Shown piece after piece: positions 4,787 through 8,318 of a DNA stretch of 8,318 nucleotides. Below the pieces are notes generated by a model. It made no database searches and was not told the DNA's origin. It worked only from the letters and a program-made list of their open reading frames with translations. The position numbers and the translations under genes are program-made. This DNA comes from Bacillota bacterium (lineage in GTDB: Bacteria; Bacillota; Clostridia; Lachnospirales; Lachnospiraceae), in contig JAEYWQ010000262.1 in the NCBI GenBank assembly GCA_023428885.1, positions 1 to 8,318 on the forward strand, given 5' to 3'. The stretch's first letter is position 1, and the number at the start of each line of letters is the position of its first letter.

Positions 4787-6121
4787 CTATATTATTTTTC
4801 CTATATTGTCTAAAATATAAGTATTTGAAAAAATGCCACAATATTCACTATTCCAATCTGTACCACTAGCACCAATTCTCAAAGAACATCCAGTATTACA
4901 GATATATCGATACAAACAATTCTTACATTTATCAATCACAAATATATTTCTATTATTAATTAATTTAATTCTGCCTATGTCAATATTCTGCTTTTTAAAA
5001 TCCCCAATTTTTCCTCCCTTCTTAATTAGTTCACTACACCAATAGACTGAACCATCTGGTGTGAAATTTAATGCAATTCCATTATTGTGTCCACATGATA
5101 AACCTAAATTTAGTTTATCTAAATCAAATTTACCACTTAATATAGATGAAAGTTTTTTTATATCAGGAAAAAATGACAATACAATATTACTATATTTAGA
5201 TACATATTTAGTGAATTTGTATATATGTTCTATAAAATTTATTAATTCGTAATCATCAGAAATACCCATTTTAGTAGAAGGATCTACAATTGATGAAAAA
5301 TTTATGCTTACATTATTTTTAGTTATTATGTCTTCTTCTTCTAGTATTGAAATTAATTGTATTGCTTCTTCAAAAAAATCAGTTTGCGTTATAACAGAGT
5401 TTATTTTTACCTCATAACCAAATTTAATTGCTTTATGTATTCCACCAATTATATCTTTAAAATAAAGAGAAGAACTACCATCTAACGAATTCCGTGAAAT
5501 GATATTATCATTGCCATCTAAAGAAAATTGAAAACCTTTTATATTCTTTAAAGGAAGCAGATCCCATAATCTTAGTAAGTTTATACCATTTGTATATATA
5601 TATAATTGGCTATTAATAAATTTTTTTGCAGTATAATTAATTTTTTCAATATTTTCGTTTAAGAGAGGCTCACCACCACTTATAACAATAAGTTTTTCCT
5701 TACATTTTTCTCCCATCTCATTATCATAGAGGTTACAAAAATCATATATACTATTTATATCTTGAAAATTTAATTTTTCTGTAATATGCATGTCTTTTTG
5801 ATAACAATAAAAACAGTTTAGGTTACAATTATAAGAAAAGCTAATTTGGATTGTATTAATACTATTATTTCTTTTGTTAAGTTTCTTTTTAATTCCAATT
5901 TTAGCACAAAGATCAATTTTCTTTATTTCTTCTTTTGTCAGAAATTGCCTATTTCTTTTTAGCTCTGTATATAACTCTTTCCCTTGTCCAATTCCTGTAT
6001 CAATATATTCTTTTAGCAAATTTATAGAATTACTACTAATTTCAGTAACTTTAAAATTAATTAAATTAAAAAGTACACACTTATTATCTCTATAGATAAC
6101 TAAATTTTCTTCGATAACCAT
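4787..6121 (-). CDS. Radical SAM-SPASM peptide maturase
   Basis: This 444-residue enzyme should cleave S-adenosylmethionine to start radical chemistry on a peptide. I chose ATG 6121, not the upstream ATG at 6160: the later start lies one base after the adaptor stop, with AGGTGGAG at the proper distance. Residues 1-85 are a non-catalytic N-terminal domain (LVIYRDNKCVLFNLINFKVTE) that may act as a built-in leader-recognition domain. The radical SAM cluster motif CNLNCFYC is complete (Cys99, Cys103, Cys106), with GGEPLL at 149-154. The C-terminal SPASM domain has all seven expected cysteines: Cys343-X13-G-X4-Cys362, then Cys399-X2-Cys402-X5-Cys408-X3-Cys412 and Cys428, enough for two auxiliary iron-sulfur clusters. 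SPASM enzymes make sactipeptide and ranthipeptide thioethers, carbon-carbon crosslinks and other changes. The precursor's single Cys argues against multiple thioethers, and the Tyr-Trp-Pro-Met-Cys tail is a plausible target. Confidence 0.93.
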   Translation of the reverse strand: MVIEENLVIYRDNKCVLFNLINFKVTEISSNSINLLKEYIDTGIGQGKELYTELKRNRQFLTKEEIKKIDLCAKIGIKKKLNKRNNSINTIQISFSYNCNLNCFYCYQKDMHITEKLNFQDINSIYDFCNLYDNEMGEKCKEKLIVISGGEPLLNENIEKINYTAKKFINSQLYIYTNGINLLRLWDLLPLKNIKGFQFSLDGNDNIISRNSLDGSSSLYFKDIIGGIHKAIKFGYEVKINSVITQTDFFEEAIQLISILEEEDIITKNNVSINFSSIVDPSTKMGISDDYELINFIEHIYKFTKYVSKYSNIVLSFFPDIKKLSSILSGKFDLDKLNLGLSCGHNNGIALNFTPDGSVYWCSELIKKGGKIGDFKKQNIDIGRIKLINNRNIFVIDKCKNCLYRYICNTGCSLRIGASGTDWNSEYCGIFSNTYILDNIGKII

Positions 6122-6122
6122 A

Positions 6123-6842
6123 TTACTCCACCTTTTCATAATTAATAAGTAGTCCATCATATAATGAAAAATCTTTTGCTTTCAACACTATTTCTTCTCC
6201 AGGGAAATACTTAGTGGCAACTTCTTCACCGTTACTTTCAATAATAATAATTGGTACTTTTTTTAAGTAATAAGAAGTTCCCCATACTTTTTCTTCAGAC
6301 TTGACAACATACACTAAATCACCATTATCATCCGAAATAACCGAAGATATTGGAATTACATACGCTTGCTTTTGCCCAATGTAATTTATTTCAGCAATGC
6401 AGTCTTTAGAGATAAATATCCATTCTGTCACGTTTTTCAATTGAGCTTCGATGTAATATTGCTTCGTATCTTCTATCAATAAAATTTTAGTAACAACCCC
6501 TTCTAGCTTCTCTTTCTTTTCATACGATACTGCTATCTTTTCAGATCTATTATGTTCATTCTGCAATTCAACTGCATATAGCCAAATAGAATCACCTTCT
6601 TCAACAAATCGGTCATTTTCATCCATAAGCCAATTAAATGAATGTTCATTCTTATTTATGTTTACAATATATTCTACGCTATGCTCAATTTCTTTTTCTA
6701 TTGTTTGAACCGTCTGTACATGCGTTAAGCTTGTATTATAATTGATTCGAGCTAGCAAAGTTAAAGTTAGTATTACTATAAAAAAATGTAGTAACAATAC
6801 TAAATAAATCTTTGTTAGATTTATTTTCTTTAAATTAATCAT
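6123..6842 (-). CDS. HlyD/MFP-like membrane-anchored adaptor protein
   Basis: This 239-residue protein has a short positively charged N-terminus and one hydrophobic segment (about residues 12-31), with the remainder predicted outside the membrane. The outer part fits a short membrane-fusion protein: a lipoyl-like half motif (RFVEEGDSIWLY) and, after a reduced linker, the return half (LEGVVTKILLIEDT). The C-terminal part is typical, with AYVIPISSVISDDNGDLVYVV and a YLKKVPIIII...FPGEEIVLKAKDFSLYDG pattern. The alpha-hairpin that spans the periplasm in Gram-negative adaptors is very short or absent, as in Gram-positive versions. AGGAG lies 4-5 bases before the ATG. The gene begins 18 bases after the lipoprotein stop and ends one base before the radical SAM start, so the three are clearly co-translated. 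It probably partners an exporter for the peptide product, but no exporter ATPase is in the window. Confidence 0.75.
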   Translation of the reverse strand: MINLKKINLTKIYLVLLLHFFIVILTLTLLARINYNTSLTHVQTVQTIEKEIEHSVEYIVNINKNEHSFNWLMDENDRFVEEGDSIWLYAVELQNEHNRSEKIAVSYEKKEKLEGVVTKILLIEDTKQYYIEAQLKNVTEWIFISKDCIAEINYIGQKQAYVIPISSVISDDNGDLVYVVKSEEKVWGTSYYLKKVPIIIIESNGEEVATKYFPGEEIVLKAKDFSLYDGLLINYEKVE

Positions 6843-6860
6843 AATGCTCCTTCGCTTATA

Positions 6861-8174
6861 CTATTCTTTTAAATAAAGTTCTAGACGGTTGACTAATTGT
6901 TCATAGCAATTATCAAAACTATCCTTATCATTGATATAAGCGCTCATTGTAGATTCCAATATTTCTTCTACATCGGAATATACCATTGAAGCACTTGATA
7001 TTTTATTCATCATTTCTGATATCGAGTTATAATTCTCTTCTTTCATTTGATTAATAGTAAGTGTCGTATTCCCAACATACGCTTTGTTTTGTTTTCTTAG
7101 AGTTTCTAATTGATAAGAGAATACTTTCCTGTTAATAGGATTTCCTACTTGATCGCTTCTTGCTTCGAGAGAAAAATCCATAAGATAACGAAGAAACGCA
7201 TAGGACTCTTCTGGATTTTTACTTTTGGAACTTACTACTCCATAATCTTTAATAGTAGCATGAAAATTTTTTTCTTTATAACATGGTAGTCCAAAGACCG
7301 AGATGGTTTGATTAGCATTTACTTCTGTTGTTATTTCTCCTTGTCTTGCAAGTAATGGAATATTACCTCTTGATAATATAAAACCGGTATAATAAGAGAA
7401 ATTAGCACCAAGGCCTTGAATCTCATCCATTTTGTTAAATAGTTCACTCTGCCCAGCCTTTGTAAAGTCACATAAATTTAGTAATTCCTCTTTGTTGATT
7501 GCGACACTCTCTTGATCAACATCAATCAAATTAGTACCTGCAATCCTAGACATATTTATCAAATTACTAACTGTTGGATTAAAACTTAATAAAAGTACTA
7601 CTTTTATACCATCAGAATTACTAAGTTTATTCTGATACTCCATTACTTTCTGCGAAAAGTCATTAAAATTTAATCCTACCAATTCTGGGTTGTCCATTTC
7701 TTCTAATGCCTGGTCTCTTATATGGACTAATCCAAGGTCAAAGGTAATGGGTAGTGCATATTGTCTATTATTGATTTTGCCTGCTTCCATAACTATTTCG
7801 AAATAGTTATCTTTGTTGTAACTTTTATCTTGTTGTAATAATAAGGTTAAATCCAAATAATTATCGCCATTAGAAGATTTTAAATAATCAATTTTAGAAG
7901 TATCTGTCAACAATAGAACATCAGGTCCTTCACCAATTGAAACTTCTGCTGAATACTTTTGAGCTAATGTATCTTCAGAGTCAAATTCTACTGCTTTTAG
8001 CTCCGTATTTGGATTACTTTTTCGATAAGCGGTAATAGCATTTTCATAGAACGGATGCCCCTTTACATAGTAAACAACAATTGAACTATCTTTTGAAGAA
8101 TTTTTGTTTGTAATAGAACTACACCCTGTAAGTATTAAACTACATGTTAATAAAATTAATAAAAATCGCTTCAT
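6861..8174 (-). CDS. ABC-transporter solute-binding lipoprotein, family 1 (sugar type)
   Basis: This 437-residue protein begins with a lipoprotein signal: MKRF, a hydrophobic stretch, and the lipobox L15-T16-G17-C18, so Cys18 should be lipidated and the protein anchored on the outer face of the membrane. The mature part has the extracellular-solute-binding family 1 pattern: VVYYVKGHPFYENAITAYRKSNPN, then AEVSIGEGPDVLLLTDTSKIDYL, then an ALPITFDLGLVHIRDQALEEM segment, and ESYAFLRYLMDF late in the chain. Length is normal for the family. Its ATG overlaps the stop of the upstream permease (ATGA) and is preceded by AAGGGGGA. Family members usually bind oligosaccharides, but placement in a peptide-modification operon suggests a peptide, a sugar attached to it, or a signal. 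The ligand cannot be read from the sequence. Confidence 0.85.
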   Translation of the reverse strand: MKRFLLILLTCSLILTGCSSITNKNSSKDSSIVVYYVKGHPFYENAITAYRKSNPNTELKAVEFDSEDTLAQKYSAEVSIGEGPDVLLLTDTSKIDYLKSSNGDNYLDLTLLLQQDKSYNKDNYFEIVMEAGKINNRQYALPITFDLGLVHIRDQALEEMDNPELVGLNFNDFSQKVMEYQNKLSNSDGIKVVLLLSFNPTVSNLINMSRIAGTNLIDVDQESVAINKEELLNLCDFTKAGQSELFNKMDEIQGLGANFSYYTGFILSRGNIPLLARQGEITTEVNANQTISVFGLPCYKEKNFHATIKDYGVVSSKSKNPEESYAFLRYLMDFSLEARSDQVGNPINRKVFSYQLETLRKQNKAYVGNTTLTINQMKEENYNSISEMMNKISSASMVYSDVEEILESTMSAYINDKDSFDNCYEQLVNRLELYLKE

Positions 8175-8317
8175 TTTATATCCCCCTTTTTAATCATGGA
8201 TTTTTGTATCCCTTCAATTAAGTTCTCCTTACATATTAAGAGTGTTAATATTAATGGAACTAGAAATATGACACAGCATGCAAAAACATTATTTGTTATA
8301 CTTCCATCTGTCTCTGA
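8171..8317 (-). CDS. Carbohydrate-type ABC transporter permease (MalG-like), C-terminal fragment
   Basis: The last 48 residues of a gene entering from beyond 8318 are visible. They comprise a hydrophobic final transmembrane segment (NNVFACCVIFLVPLILTLLI), then CKENLIEGIQKSMIKKGDIK before TGA. Family-2 sugar permeases of the MalG/UgpE type end in the same way: a proline-containing final helix, then a phi-x-x-G-phi motif and a basic tail ending near Lys-Gly. The stop overlaps the lipoprotein start (ATGA), a typical sign of genes translated together. The truncation comes from the window edge, not from decay. Its partner permease and ATPase would be expected further upstream. Confidence 0.8.
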   Translation of the reverse strand, partial: SETDGSITNNVFACCVIFLVPLILTLLICKENLIEGIQKSMIKKGDIK

Positions 8318-8318
8318 T

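Noticed and set aside
6119..6160. Upstream start giving the radical SAM protein 13 extra residues
   Set aside because: It would overlap the adaptor gene by 38 bases and lacks a good ribosome binding site; ATG 6121 has AGGTGGAG and sits one base after the adaptor stop.

Overview
The window is AT-rich, with strong AGGAGG-type ribosome binding sites, AAA/ATA/TTA-heavy codon use and a Gram-positive-style lipoprotein signal. This suggests a low-GC Firmicute (Clostridia/Lachnospiraceae or Bacilli-like), though the species cannot be fixed from the sequence. Every credible gene lies on the minus strand, so the transcribed order runs from the right edge (8318) to the left.

The locus reads as a RiPP (ribosomally made, post-translationally modified peptide) biosynthetic cluster. 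In transcription order it holds: (1) the last 48 residues of a MalG-like sugar-type ABC permease, entering from outside; (2) a family-1 solute-binding lipoprotein whose start overlaps the permease stop (ATGA); (3) a small single-pass HlyD/MFP-like adaptor; (4) a radical SAM-SPASM enzyme starting one base after the adaptor stop; (5) a decayed IS110-family insertion sequence with a poorly explained flank; (6) a PqqD-like peptide-recognition protein; (7) a 52-residue precursor peptide at 2994..3152, too short for ordinary ORF calling, with an acidic leader and a Ser/Gly-rich core ending in Tyr-Trp-Pro-Met-Cys; (8) a 385-base gap with a large hairpin; (9) a YcaO-domain enzyme closely resembling the stand-alone E. 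coli YcaO in layout; (10) a discrete acyl/peptidyl carrier protein; and (11) a weakly supported 88-residue ORF.

A likely working model, which is inference: the PqqD protein (and perhaps the N-terminal domain of the radical SAM enzyme) binds the leader. The YcaO then uses ATP to modify backbone amides in the Ser/Gly-rich core, and the SPASM enzyme makes a radical-based modification, possibly near the aromatic/Cys tail. The carrier protein has no ketosynthase, adenylation or acyltransferase partner in view, so it is the most puzzling member. The adaptor and sugar-type ABC components may handle export, uptake or sensing of the product.

The precursor appears to have its own promoter (a consensus -10 and a 17-base spacer, lying across the end of the PqqD gene), a very strong Shine-Dalgarno and a long hairpin downstream. 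That is the arrangement expected when a peptide must be made in excess over its enzymes. The combination of E. coli-type YcaO, SPASM radical SAM, free PqqD, carrier protein and sugar-type ABC parts is one I do not recognise as a described RiPP class, and it is the main finding.
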